Shown here piece by piece: positions 25,588 to 33,851 of a DNA stretch of 64,000 nt; position 1 is the stretch's first letter, and each line of letters begins with the position of its first letter. Under the pieces are notes generated by a model. The model was not told where the DNA came from. It searched no databases and saw only the letters and a list, made by a program, of their open reading frames with translations. This DNA comes from CAYFQH01 sp964345215 (GTDB lineage: Bacteria; Bacillota; Clostridia; Christensenellales; Aristaeellaceae): NCBI GenBank assembly GCA_964345215.1, contig CAYFQH010000001.1, positions 1 through 64,000 on the forward strand, in the 5' to 3' direction. The translations under genes were made by a program, and so were the position numbers.

Positions 25588-25979
25588 AAACAACTGCGCT
25601 ACAGATTTCTCTGTTTTAAGAAGGCCCCCTTTTTTGTATAAGCAAGGCCACAACAAACACATGCGGCTGTACCTTTCTTAACGTTTACAACAAAAAGAGT
25701 TTCCTTACTCGAAACAATAAACCCAGCAATGCTATGCTACAAGATAAATCTGCAATTTTAACAATATAAATTTCATTTTAGTAAAGTGTTCTTACTTACC
25801 AGGCTCACCGGGCTAATGCCCTCTTTTAACTTTCGCATTAAGATTAAATCCCTTCCCCATCTTCCCTTTACATTTTAACAAATTGTTTTATCTTGCCCAA
25901 TAATATGGTATAATGGGCTTCGCTATTGTATAGCTTTTTAATATGCTTTTACACCTACTCGCGAAAGGCGGTTTTATAG
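25588..25979 (+). promoter_or_regulatory. AT-rich intergenic region with CotH-gene promoter
   Basis: No gene is supported in these 390 bases. Near the end, TATAAT at 25909-25914 preceded by TG one base upstream makes an extended -10, without a good -35. GAAAGGCGG follows before the CotH start. The rest is AT-rich without clear hairpins. Confidence 0.45.
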
Positions 25980-28900
25980 ATGACCAGACGTCGTTCCCCC
26001 CAAAACAACGAAAATAAGAGCGGCTCAGGCAAAAGCCAAGGCAGGCGGCCCAGCAGCCGTAAAAAGACCCTGTCAACCGCTTCTATTATACTGGTGCTCC
26101 TGGCTGCGTTTGTTTTTTTTGTGATCATTACACCAAAGCAGCCTGTGTCCCGGGCCACCAGCACCATCGGTTTAACTGGCGAGCAAGGGTTGGCCATGCC
26201 CACGGATGCCTATAAAGGCCTTGTGATTAGCGAAGTAATGGGCCTTAACAGCAGTGCTGTGCCCAATGATTTAGGCCAGTACAGCGACTATATTGAAGTG
26301 TGGAACAGCACCGCCGCCCCCATTAACTTGTATAATGTAGGCCTTTCCGACCGAACGGACAAGGTGTTATTTCTTTTTCCCGATATTACCCTAAACCCTG
26401 ATGGACGAGTGGTTGTTTACGCCTCGGGCAGCAGCAGCACCGCTTCCCCCTCAAGCCTTCATGCAAAGTTTAAAATTTCCTCCACCAAGCAGGAAGTCAT
26501 TTCCTTGTTTGACCCCAGCCAATTCATCATTCATCAGGTAACCTTGCCTATGTTTAATACCAACGAGGTTTATTCCCTTACAGCAGAAGGCACCTTTGAA
26601 AAGAGCGATTATTACAGCCCCGGCTTCCCAAATGGGCAAGAAGGGCATTTAGCCTACCTCACTTCAAAAACCACAGCCCACGGAACCTTGATTATTAACG
26701 AAATTATGGCCGATGCGGTAACAGGCATTGCCGATGCCGACGGGGAGCATGGGGACTGGGTTGAAATATACAACCCCACCGATCAACCACAAAGCCTTAA
26801 AGATGTTTATTTAAGCGATGACCCGGCCAAACCTCTAAAATGGAAATTCCCTGAAAGTGACTATATTCCCGCCAAAGGCTATTACGTTGTTTTTTGTACG
26901 GGCAAAAGCCGGATAGACCAGGGAACCAATATACCCCATAGCAATTTTAAAATTAATGCCGAAGGCGAAACCATTGTGATTAGCGACGGCTTTGGCAATG
27001 TGATTGACCGGGTTACCTTTGATAATTTGCCTCGGGACCATAGCTATGGTTTAAACGGCTTTAATGAGTTTGAACTGTTTCAAATTCCTACCCCGGGGCT
27101 GACCAATACCCTGCAAAGCGCCATTGAAATGGATGTTTACATGCGTTCGCAAAACCCTACAGGGGTCTATATTACGGAAGCTCTGGCCTCCAACACCCAG
27201 GTTTCCCTTTACGAAGAAGATAAAGATTTCAGCGACTATGTGGAATTATATAACCCTACCAATGAAATCGTGAGCCTTTCAGGTTACGGCCTGAGTGATA
27301 ATTTAAACCGGCCCCGTAAATGGCAGTTTCCCGAAGGGGCGGTGATTTACCCCCAGGAGCGAAAGGTGGTATACCTGGATAAAACCGATACCTATGACGG
27401 CAATGACTATCACACCAACTTTAAAATTTCCCAGCACGGAGGTGAAACCCTAACCTTTTGTGATCCTACGGGAAACATCCTAGATAAGCTTCACCTTCCT
27501 GTGATGCCAAGCAATTACTCATACGGACGCAGTGAAAGCCCAAGAGGCTTTTTTTATTATGCCAACCCTTCCCCTCGGGCCGAAAACGGCGCTGGTTTTA
27601 ATGGCTTTGCCGCCAATCCCTCCTTTTCAGTCCAAGGGGGCATCTACGATCAAAAGGTGCAGGTAGCCATTGATGTACCCGACGGAACCCAGGTTTTTTA
27701 TACCACCGACGGGGCTACTCCCACCACCCAAAGCACCCTTTATGAGGGGCAGGCTCTAACCATTACCCATCCTACCGCCCTACGGGCCAAGGCCTTCTCT
27801 TCCGACCCGATGATTGAAGACAGCGACGTGATTACCCAAACTTATATTATTGGTATGTCCCATTCCCTGCCCATTGTGTCTATTGTTATTGACCCCGTAA
27901 AGCTGTGGGATCCCTATACAGGCATGCTTGCCTCCGGGGTATTGAATGAGGATACCATGACTTTGTCTGAAGTGCCCGCTAATGCGGTCATTCCTTTTAA
28001 AAACACAGTGTACCGGTTAACCAAAGGGATTTGGCGTACAGGCCATGTGGAGGTTTACACTTTAGAAAACGAGCAGCTGGTCAGCCAAAAGGTAAAAATG
28101 ACCACCCAGGGGGATTTTAGTTTAGACTTTCCCCAAAAGTCCATTAAAATGAAGGCCACCGCCTCGGAAGGCAGCCGTTATATTGATGCCTCTCTTTTTG
28201 AAGACCGGCCTTTTACCCAATATAAGGGCTTTGTGGTGCGTACCAGCGGCAACGATAATGCCTGGACCCGCCTGGCCGACGGTTTTCAATCCCGGCTGAT
28301 TGATTTAATTGATACCCAAACCTTAAACCAGGCCTGGCAGCCGGCGGCTGTGTACTTAAACGGGGAATACTGGGGCCACTTTAACATGCGGGAGCGGATA
28401 GACCGGTATTTTGTAGCCCAGCACGAAGGCTTACCCCTGGAAGAGGCAGACAATATGGATCTGCTTCAAGGCAGCAGCAGCGTAAAACACGGCAGCAACA
28501 AAGAATACCGGGATATGATTAAAAAGGTAAAAACCCTCTCCCCCGGCAAAAATCCGGAAGACCTTCAATATATTTTAGACCGGATAGATGTGGACAATTA
28601 CTTTGATTATATGGCCTATGAAATGTTCATCGGCAACTCCGACCCGGGGAACATCCGTTTTTATAAGCTCCATGGTGAAGGGCAAAAATGGAAATGGATT
28701 TTTTATGACATGGATTACGGCCTGTTCGACTCAGCCTTTAACAGTCCAAGATCTTATTTAAAAGAAGCGGGCGCCGGTGATAAACGTATTGACAACACCC
28801 TCATCCGTAAACTGTTGGAAAACGATGAAATGAAGGATAAGTTTTTAACCCGCTTGGGCGAAATTTACCAAGTACTAACAACGGATACCATGATTTCCCT

Positions 28901-29174
28901 TTTAGATGAAATGAAAGCCATTCTTGAACCTGAAATGCCCGTTCACTTCGCAAGATGGGCAGAGTATGTAGATAAGCGTATTTCCTTTGATAACCCTACC
29001 ACGCCAGAAGGAGCCCTTCGTTATTGGAATGCTCGTATTGACCGGTTGAAAAACGTCATTAAAAAACGCCCCACCCTCTTTTACGACATGGTCCAGGAAG
29101 AGTTTAAGTTATCCGATGCCCAAATGCTCCATTACTTTGGTGTACAGCCCCCTATGCCCCCGGATGTAACCTAA
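25980..29174 (+). CDS. CotH kinase family protein with three lamin-tail domains
   Basis: A 1064-residue surface protein. The basic N-terminus is followed by a single membrane segment (about residues 33-50). Three lamin-tail-like domains come next, each with the N-E-x-M-A type strand and a WVEIYNPT/YVELYNPT/YIEVWNST motif. A chitobiase C-terminal-like domain (TQVFYTTDGATPT) and a CotH kinase domain follow, the latter with FPQKSIKMKA, VYLNGEYWGHFNMRERID and WIFYDMDYGLFDS. CotH-type kinases phosphorylate proteins in spores; non-spore forms with lamin tails are secreted or anchored and their targets are mostly unknown. DUF4956 and VTC genes follow, a combination seen repeatedly in Clostridia. Confidence 0.93.
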   Translation: MTRRRSPQNNENKSGSGKSQGRRPSSRKKTLSTASIILVLLAAFVFFVIITPKQPVSRATSTIGLTGEQGLAMPTDAYKGLVISEVMGLNSSAVPNDLGQYSDYIEVWNSTAAPINLYNVGLSDRTDKVLFLFPDITLNPDGRVVVYASGSSSTASPSSLHAKFKISSTKQEVISLFDPSQFIIHQVTLPMFNTNEVYSLTAEGTFEKSDYYSPGFPNGQEGHLAYLTSKTTAHGTLIINEIMADAVTGIADADGEHGDWVEIYNPTDQPQSLKDVYLSDDPAKPLKWKFPESDYIPAKGYYVVFCTGKSRIDQGTNIPHSNFKINAEGETIVISDGFGNVIDRVTFDNLPRDHSYGLNGFNEFELFQIPTPGLTNTLQSAIEMDVYMRSQNPTGVYITEALASNTQVSLYEEDKDFSDYVELYNPTNEIVSLSGYGLSDNLNRPRKWQFPEGAVIYPQERKVVYLDKTDTYDGNDYHTNFKISQHGGETLTFCDPTGNILDKLHLPVMPSNYSYGRSESPRGFFYYANPSPRAENGAGFNGFAANPSFSVQGGIYDQKVQVAIDVPDGTQVFYTTDGATPTTQSTLYEGQALTITHPTALRAKAFSSDPMIEDSDVITQTYIIGMSHSLPIVSIVIDPVKLWDPYTGMLASGVLNEDTMTLSEVPANAVIPFKNTVYRLTKGIWRTGHVEVYTLENEQLVSQKVKMTTQGDFSLDFPQKSIKMKATASEGSRYIDASLFEDRPFTQYKGFVVRTSGNDNAWTRLADGFQSRLIDLIDTQTLNQAWQPAAVYLNGEYWGHFNMRERIDRYFVAQHEGLPLEEADNMDLLQGSSSVKHGSNKEYRDMIKKVKTLSPGKNPEDLQYILDRIDVDNYFDYMAYEMFIGNSDPGNIRFYKLHGEGQKWKWIFYDMDYGLFDSAFNSPRSYLKEAGAGDKRIDNTLIRKLLENDEMKDKFLTRLGEIYQVLTTDTMISLLDEMKAILEPEMPVHFARWAEYVDKRISFDNPTTPEGALRYWNARIDRLKNVIKKRPTLFYDMVQEEFKLSDAQMLHYFGVQPPMPPDVT

Positions 29175-29180
29175 GTAGCC

Positions 29181-29209
29181 TTGGCCTATTTTAAAATGTA
29201 TAGTATAAT
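29181..29209 (+). promoter_or_regulatory. promoter for the DUF4956 gene
   Basis: TTGGCC (29181-29186), 17-base spacer, TATAAT (29204-29209), between the CotH and DUF4956 genes. It would allow expression of the last two genes without CotH. Confidence 0.55.
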
Positions 29210-29236
29210 ACATACGTAATTTTTTGGAGGTGCCTT

Positions 29237-29944
29237 ATGAATCAACTAGCCCTTTTAACCAATGTGGATATCCAAGCCAATACTTCTAGCGGCATTGGGG
29301 CCTTTTTTGCCCAGCAGTTTAGAAGTATGACCCCTTGGTCTATTGCTGTTGCCCTGATTATTGCCTTGGCCTGCGGGTTGGTTATATCCTTTGTATACCG
29401 TAAAACCTACCGTGGAGTACTGTACAGCCCATCCTTCTCTTTATCGCTCATTATGCTCACCTTAATTACCACCCCGGTGGTGATGTGCATTAAAAGCGAT
29501 ATTGCCCTTAGTATGGGCATGGTGGGTGCCTTGTCGATTGTGCGTTTTAGAACCGCGGTAAAAGACCCACTAGATACGGTATACATGTTTTGGTCTATTA
29601 CCACAGGTATTTTAATGGGTACAGGCCTTTATGTAATGGGCTTTATTGTTGTACTGGGCATCTCTATTATTGCCTTTGCCCTTACCTTTTTAAAATTGGG
29701 CGAGGCTAACAGCTATTTGCTGGTTCTCCATTACGATGAGCTGGCCGAACGGGATATTGATGCTGAGCTGCAAAGAAGTGTTAAAAACCACAAGCTGCGC
29801 AGTAAAACCCTTACCCGTTCCGGGGCCGAAATGACCATTGAACTGCGCCTGGGTGAGCGCCACGAAATTGTTGCCCGCATGCTGGATATAGAAGGGGTAC
29901 ACGATGCAACCCTGGTTGCCTGCCAATCAGAAGCAGGGGTTTAG
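29237..29944 (+). CDS. DUF4956 membrane protein
   Basis: A 235-residue protein with four or so membrane segments (about residues 35-55, 65-85, 110-150) and a soluble C-terminal domain of about 80 residues. The core SLSLIMLTLITTPVVM, then GALSIVRFRTAVKDPLDTVY, is the DUF4956 hallmark. The family has no proven function but is regularly next to VTC-domain proteins, and the C-terminal domain is ferredoxin-like in pattern. GGAGG precedes the ATG. It sits between the CotH kinase and the VTC gene, suggesting a membrane complex. Confidence 0.9.
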   Translation: MNQLALLTNVDIQANTSSGIGAFFAQQFRSMTPWSIAVALIIALACGLVISFVYRKTYRGVLYSPSFSLSLIMLTLITTPVVMCIKSDIALSMGMVGALSIVRFRTAVKDPLDTVYMFWSITTGILMGTGLYVMGFIVVLGISIIAFALTFLKLGEANSYLLVLHYDELAERDIDAELQRSVKNHKLRSKTLTRSGAEMTIELRLGERHEIVARMLDIEGVHDATLVACQSEAGV

Positions 29945-30033
29945 CCTTGATTTGCTAAGGGGTTATTGTTATACACCAGCCATTGTATGTTGGCGGTGGT
30001 AAGCTGGTTGCAACCATCTTATTTGTACAAATA

Positions 30034-30365
30034 AGGGCAAAGTGCCCTAAAATACTGGGTTTTCTTCCAGTTTTATTTGTAAAAAAAGGGCAAACTGCCC
30101 TAAATTGCTAGGTTTACTTCCAGTTTTATTTGTAAAAAAAGGGCAAACTGCCCTAAATTGCTAGGTTTACTNNNNNNNNNNNNNNNNNNNNNNNNNNNNN
30201 NNNNNNNNNNNNNNNNNNNNNNNNNNNNNNNNNNNNNNNNNNNNNNNNNNNNNNNNNNNNNNNNNNNNNNNCTTCCAGTTTTATTTGTAAAAAAAGGGCA
30301 AACTGCCCTAAATTGCTAGGTTTACTTCCAGTTTTATTTGCAAAAAAAGGGCAAACTGCCCTAAA
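30034..30365. repeat. 53-bp tandem hairpin repeats ahead of the VTC gene
   Basis: Copies of a 53-bp unit start at 30064, 30117, 30272 and 30325 (the last running into the VTC ribosome-binding site), with a degenerate relative at 30034. Each holds AGGGCA-AAC-TGCCCT; in the degenerate copy the loop is AAG but the stem is kept. On the minus strand each hairpin is followed by a T-run, so each looks like an intrinsic terminator pointing left. The array fills most of the 430 bases between DUF4956 and VTC; no gene is present. The copy number is unknown because the 100-N gap lies inside. Confidence 0.85.
30172..30271. other. 100-N scaffold gap inside the tandem repeat
   Basis: The 55 bases before and after the N run are identical. 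With a 53-bp unit, a 55-base overlap cannot resolve copy number, so the array may be longer or shorter than shown. Confidence 0.95.
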
Positions 30366-30375
30366 GGAGGTGCCC

Positions 30376-31089
30376 TTGTTGGCCATTGCCGTTCCTGCTC
30401 GCCATGAACTTAAGTACTACATTAACCAAGGGCAGTACACCCTTTTATCCCAGGCCCTGGGTCATGTGCTTCATAACGACCCTAATGGGGATGAAAACAA
30501 TGAGTATCACATCCGCTCCCTTTATTTTGACACCTTTGACGATGCCGCCATGCACGATAAATTAAACGGCATTAAAAATAGAGATAAATACCGTATTCGC
30601 ATTTATAACCATTTGGATAGTAAAATTCAATTAGAGTGTAAAAGCAAGTTGGGCTCCCTTATTTCCAAGCGCTCCCTCATCATTCCCCTATCCCTGGCCG
30701 AACAGCTGATTGCCGGGGATCCTTCGGGCCTTGAGCGGACTTCCAGCGGCCTTTTGCGAGACATGTACAGGGAGATGACCATTAACCTTTTACGCCCTGT
30801 CGTAATCGTGGACTACGTGCGAGAGGCCTATACCCATCCAGCGGAGGAAGTGCGCATTACTTTTGATAAAAAGCTGCGTACAGGCCTTAACAGTACCGAT
30901 TTGTTTAACCCCGATATTCCTACCATCCCTGTGCAGGATGCTTATTCCCCCATGATATTAGAGGTAAAATATAACCGTTTTTTACCAAGCTATATCAGAA
31001 ACCTTTTAACAACCTACTGCCAAAACCCCATGCATAGCGCCATTTCAAAATACACCCTTTGCAGAAGTTATGAGGGATTTGTACTGTAA
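30376..31089 (+). CDS. VTC domain (polyphosphate polymerase-type) protein
   Basis: A 237-residue protein with a VTC domain, the tunnel-fold catalytic domain of the yeast polyphosphate polymerase Vtc4. The basic strands lining the tunnel are visible: RHELKYYI, RSLYFDT, KYRIRIYN, IQLECKSK, RPVVIVDYVREAY and RITFDKKLRT, with the acidic metal ligand in ILEVKYN. It lacks a membrane segment. The start is TTG at 30376, five bases after GGAGG that abuts the last repeat hairpin. Bacterial VTC proteins next to CotH and DUF4956 have no settled activity; a role in phosphate polymer or surface-polymer chemistry is an inference. Confidence 0.9.
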   Translation: MLAIAVPARHELKYYINQGQYTLLSQALGHVLHNDPNGDENNEYHIRSLYFDTFDDAAMHDKLNGIKNRDKYRIRIYNHLDSKIQLECKSKLGSLISKRSLIIPLSLAEQLIAGDPSGLERTSSGLLRDMYREMTINLLRPVVIVDYVREAYTHPAEEVRITFDKKLRTGLNSTDLFNPDIPTIPVQDAYSPMILEVKYNRFLPSYIRNLLTTYCQNPMHSAISKYTLCRSYEGFVL

Positions 31090-31103
31090 AAGAAAAACAA
31101 AAC

Positions 31104-31144
31104 ATTTAAAAAGGTGAAGGTTTATAGCCCTCACCTTTTTAAAT
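31104..31144. terminator. bidirectional terminator between VTC gene and icd
   Basis: A perfect 14-bp stem (ATTTAAAAAGGTGA/TCACCTTTTTAAAT) lies between the convergent genes. Confidence 0.9.
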
Positions 31145-31153
31145 ATTAGCGGT

Positions 31154-32365
31154 TTAATCTTCCATTTTGTCTAAATTTTCCTTTACAGCCAGTATAAATT
31201 CCTTGCTGTTAACCCCCTGCGCCTGTCCACTAAAAAGCAGAACCAAATCCTTTGTCATGGTTCCTTTTTCCATGGTTGCAATGGTTGCCTCTTCCAGCTT
31301 TTTAGCAAAGGCCATCAGCTTAGGCAGGCCATCCAACTCGCCCCTTTTATGCAAAGCCCCTGTCCAGGCAAAAATAGTGGCTACCGGATTGGTGCTGGTC
31401 TCTTCCCCTTTTAAATAGCGGTAGTAGTGCCTGGTTACGGTGCCATGGGCCGCCTCATACTCATACAGGCCGTCGGGTGAAACCAAAACGCTAGTCATCA
31501 TAGCCAGTGAGCCAAAGGCTGTTGCCACCATGTCGCTCATTACATCCCCGTCATAGTTTTTACAGGCCCATATATAGCCCCCTTCACTTCTCATTACCCG
31601 GGCAACCGCATCATCAATCAGGGTATAAAAATATTCGATTCCCGCCTGCTCAAAAGCCTGGGCATACTCCTTTTTGTATATGTCCTCAAAAATATCTTTA
31701 AAGCGATGGTCGTATATTTTTGAAATGGTGTCCTTAGAGGAAAACCATAAATCTTCCTTTGCCGCCAGGGCATAGGTAAAGCAAGCCCTGGCAAAGGAGG
31801 CAATAGAATCATCCACATTGTAAAGCCCCTGAATCACCCCGGGGCCTTCAAAATTAAAAATTGTCTCCCTTTGTTCCTTTCCCTCTTCGTTTGTAAAAAC
31901 CAGCTCGGCCCTCCCTTTTTGGGTAATGTGCATTTCCTGGTTTTTATACACATCTCCATAGGCATGGCGGGCAATGGTAATGGGTTTTTTCCAGCCTTTT
32001 ACCACCGGGTCAATGCCTTTAACCAAAATAGGCTTGCGGAAAACCGTTCCGTCCAAAAGGCCTCGAATGGTACCATTAGGACTCTTCCACATTTTTTTAA
32101 GGTCATATTCCTTTACCCGCTGGGCGTTGGGGGTAATGGTTGCACACTTGACCCCAACCCCGTATTTTTGAATGGCTCTGGCGCTGTCAACTGTAATTTG
32201 ATCTTCGGTCTCGTCTCGCATGGGCAGGCCTAAATCAAAGTAAACCGTATTTAAATCAATATAAGGGGTTAAAAGTTCCTGCTTGATCAGCTGCCATAAA
32301 ACACGGGTCATCTCATCTCCATCTATTTCAACCAAAGGGGTTTTCATGGCGATTTTTTCCTTCAT
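31154..32365 (-). CDS. icd: NADP-dependent isocitrate dehydrogenase
   Basis: Oxidatively decarboxylates isocitrate to 2-oxoglutarate, supplying glutamate precursor and NADPH. At 403 residues it belongs to the short, eukaryote-like subfamily: VEIDGDEMTRVLW at the start, the ATITPNAQRVKEY and KSPNGTIRGLLDGTVFRKP substrate loop, YDGDVMSDMVA metal site and GTVTRHYYRYLKGEETSTNP. The latter carries the histidine and arginine expected for NADP rather than NAD. A GGGAG site supports the ATG at 32365; an ATG six codons later also has a possible site. The gene stands alone, divergent from the folate transporter. Confidence 0.96.
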   Translation of the reverse strand: MKEKIAMKTPLVEIDGDEMTRVLWQLIKQELLTPYIDLNTVYFDLGLPMRDETEDQITVDSARAIQKYGVGVKCATITPNAQRVKEYDLKKMWKSPNGTIRGLLDGTVFRKPILVKGIDPVVKGWKKPITIARHAYGDVYKNQEMHITQKGRAELVFTNEEGKEQRETIFNFEGPGVIQGLYNVDDSIASFARACFTYALAAKEDLWFSSKDTISKIYDHRFKDIFEDIYKKEYAQAFEQAGIEYFYTLIDDAVARVMRSEGGYIWACKNYDGDVMSDMVATAFGSLAMMTSVLVSPDGLYEYEAAHGTVTRHYYRYLKGEETSTNPVATIFAWTGALHKRGELDGLPKLMAFAKKLEEATIATMEKGTMTKDLVLLFSGQAQGVNSKEFILAVKENLDKMED

Positions 32366-32450
32366 TGCAACAGGCTCCCATCTTTTGTTTGTTCATTCTA
32401 TTATAAATGATATTTGCCCTTGTGTAAGGAGTTATACAGCAAAAGAACAG

Positions 32451-32479
32451 TTGCGGTTTTAACCCTTTTCTTGTAGAAT
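32451..32479 (+). promoter_or_regulatory. promoter of the folate transporter leader
   Basis: TTGCGG (32451-32456), 17-base spacer, TAGAAT (32474-32479), about 30 bases ahead of the THF riboswitch. Confidence 0.5.
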
Positions 32480-32510
32480 GTTATTGTATGTGTATTTGTA
32501 GCACACATAT

Positions 32511-32590
32511 AGGATAAAAGCGCGTTAAGTGTTTACCCATGGGAAGGGTAAAACGAAACAAGGTTTCTTGTGCGGTGCTTTTTTTCTCCC
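32511..32590 (+). promoter_or_regulatory. THF riboswitch
   Basis: The tetrahydrofolate aptamer is recognisable from its conserved pieces in order: GCGCGTTAAGTGTTT, CCCATGGGA, then GGGTAAAACGAA, and TTGTGCGGTGC. P1 is closed by AAAAGC with GCTTTT. This class controls folT and folE genes in Firmicutes. The downstream region shows no clear intrinsic terminator, and the aptamer ends about 40 bases before the ribosome-binding site, so control of translation is more likely than attenuation, though not certain. Confidence 0.88.
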
Positions 32591-32639
32591 ACTGCTTTTG
32601 CATTGGGAATACAAAATTAAATATTAAGGAGTTGCTCTT

Positions 32640-33161
32640 ATGCAAAAGCAAAAGTTTTTTTCCACCAGGCGTTTGGTTTATATGGCTATTTTAATTGCCA
32701 TGCAAATTGTGTTAACCCGGTTTATCTACATTCCTCTGGCCCCTACAAAGCGCATTAGCTTTGCTTACATTCCTGTAGTGTATGCAGGGTTAACCATGGG
32801 CCCCCTGGCTGCGGCCCTGGTCAACGGCATTGCTGATTTCATTGGTGCTTTTTTATTTCCACAAGGGCCTTTTTTTCCAGGTTTTACCGTTACAGCCTTG
32901 GTATCCGGTATGATTTATGGCCTGTTTTTACACCGTAAGGAAGTAAAATGGTACCATATTGTTCTTTCCCGTCTTTTGGTTGTGGTCATTTGTCACTGGG
33001 GCCTTAATACCCTATGGCTTTCGATTATGTTTGGCAAGTCTTTTTTAGTGTCCCTGCCTGCAAGAATGGTCCCTGATTTAATCCAGTTTCCCATTGATAT
33101 GATTGTTTTATTTGCCATGGTCAACTTCAGCCGGCGCTTGCCTGCTTCCCTGCGGCCATAG
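32640..33161 (+). CDS. folT: folate ECF transporter substrate-binding component FolT
   Basis: A 173-residue integral membrane S component with six hydrophobic segments, of the type that binds a vitamin and docks on the shared EcfT/EcfA energising module (not in this window). The N-terminal RLVYMAILIAMQIVLTRF and the RISFAYIPVVYAGLTMGPL segment are characteristic of folate-type S components. The THF riboswitch upstream independently supports folate as the substrate. AAGGAG lies seven bases before the ATG. The nth gene follows 29 bases later and may be cotranscribed. Confidence 0.92.
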   Translation: MQKQKFFSTRRLVYMAILIAMQIVLTRFIYIPLAPTKRISFAYIPVVYAGLTMGPLAAALVNGIADFIGAFLFPQGPFFPGFTVTALVSGMIYGLFLHRKEVKWYHIVLSRLLVVVICHWGLNTLWLSIMFGKSFLVSLPARMVPDLIQFPIDMIVLFAMVNFSRRLPASLRP

Positions 33162-33190
33162 GCAGGTCTATTATATAAGGAGGCCTCAGA

Positions 33191-33841
33191 TTGGCAGTAC
33201 AAAAAAAGAAGATTTTAGAAGAATTAGCCCGTTTATACCCAAACCCCAAGCCTGAGCTTCATTTTACCAACCCATATGAAACCCTGGTGGCTACCATGCT
33301 TTCGGCCCAGTGTACCGATGTGCAGGTAAACAAGGTTACCCCTGCCGTTTTTAGGGATTTTCCCACAGTGGAATCGATGGCCCTATCCACCCCTGAAGAG
33401 CTGTACCCCTACGTTAAAAGCTGCGGCTTTAAAAGCAAAGCCACCAACATTGTTTTAGCCAGCCGCCAAATTATGCAAGAGTTTAACGGTAGCGTTCCCA
33501 ATACCATGGATGCTTTGATGGCTTTGCCCGGTGTTGGGCAAAAAACAGCAAACGTAGTTATGGCAAATGCCTTTCAAGTGCCCTCCATAGCGGTAGATAC
33601 CCATGTGTTCCGTGTAAGCAACCGCCTTGGCCTGGCCGATGCCACCACTGTTGAAAAAACCGAGGAGCAGCTTAAAAAGGCCATTCCTAAAAAAGACTGG
33701 ATTGACGCCCACCACTGGCTGATTCTCCATGGACGCAGGGTATGTAACGCCCGTAGTCCCAAGTGCGATATATGCACTTTAAACCATTACTGTAAGTATT
33801 ATAAAACCACCCACCAAAAGCAAGCACCAAAGAAAGGTTGA
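33191..33841 (+). CDS. nth: endonuclease III
   Basis: DNA glycosylase and AP lyase for oxidised pyrimidines. It shows the helix-hairpin-helix LPGVGQKTANVV with the catalytic lysine, the VDTHVFRVSNRLGL segment with catalytic aspartate, and the C-terminal cluster ligands as CX6CX2CX5C (CNARSPKCDICTLNHYC). The N-terminal LSAQCTDVQVN motif is intact. The length of 216 residues is normal. The start is TTG at 33191, with GGAGG eight bases upstream. Confidence 0.97.
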   Translation: MAVQKKKILEELARLYPNPKPELHFTNPYETLVATMLSAQCTDVQVNKVTPAVFRDFPTVESMALSTPEELYPYVKSCGFKSKATNIVLASRQIMQEFNGSVPNTMDALMALPGVGQKTANVVMANAFQVPSIAVDTHVFRVSNRLGLADATTVEKTEEQLKKAIPKKDWIDAHHWLILHGRRVCNARSPKCDICTLNHYCKYYKTTHQKQAPKKG

Positions 33842-33851
33842 ACCATTTTTT

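Noticed and set aside
30034..30365. CRISPR array
   Set aside because: The repeats are directly tandem with no variable spacers, and no cas genes are present.
30153..30386. Minus-strand ORF across the 53-bp repeats
   Set aside because: Its frame is created by the repeats and by the unknown bases; there is no start site.
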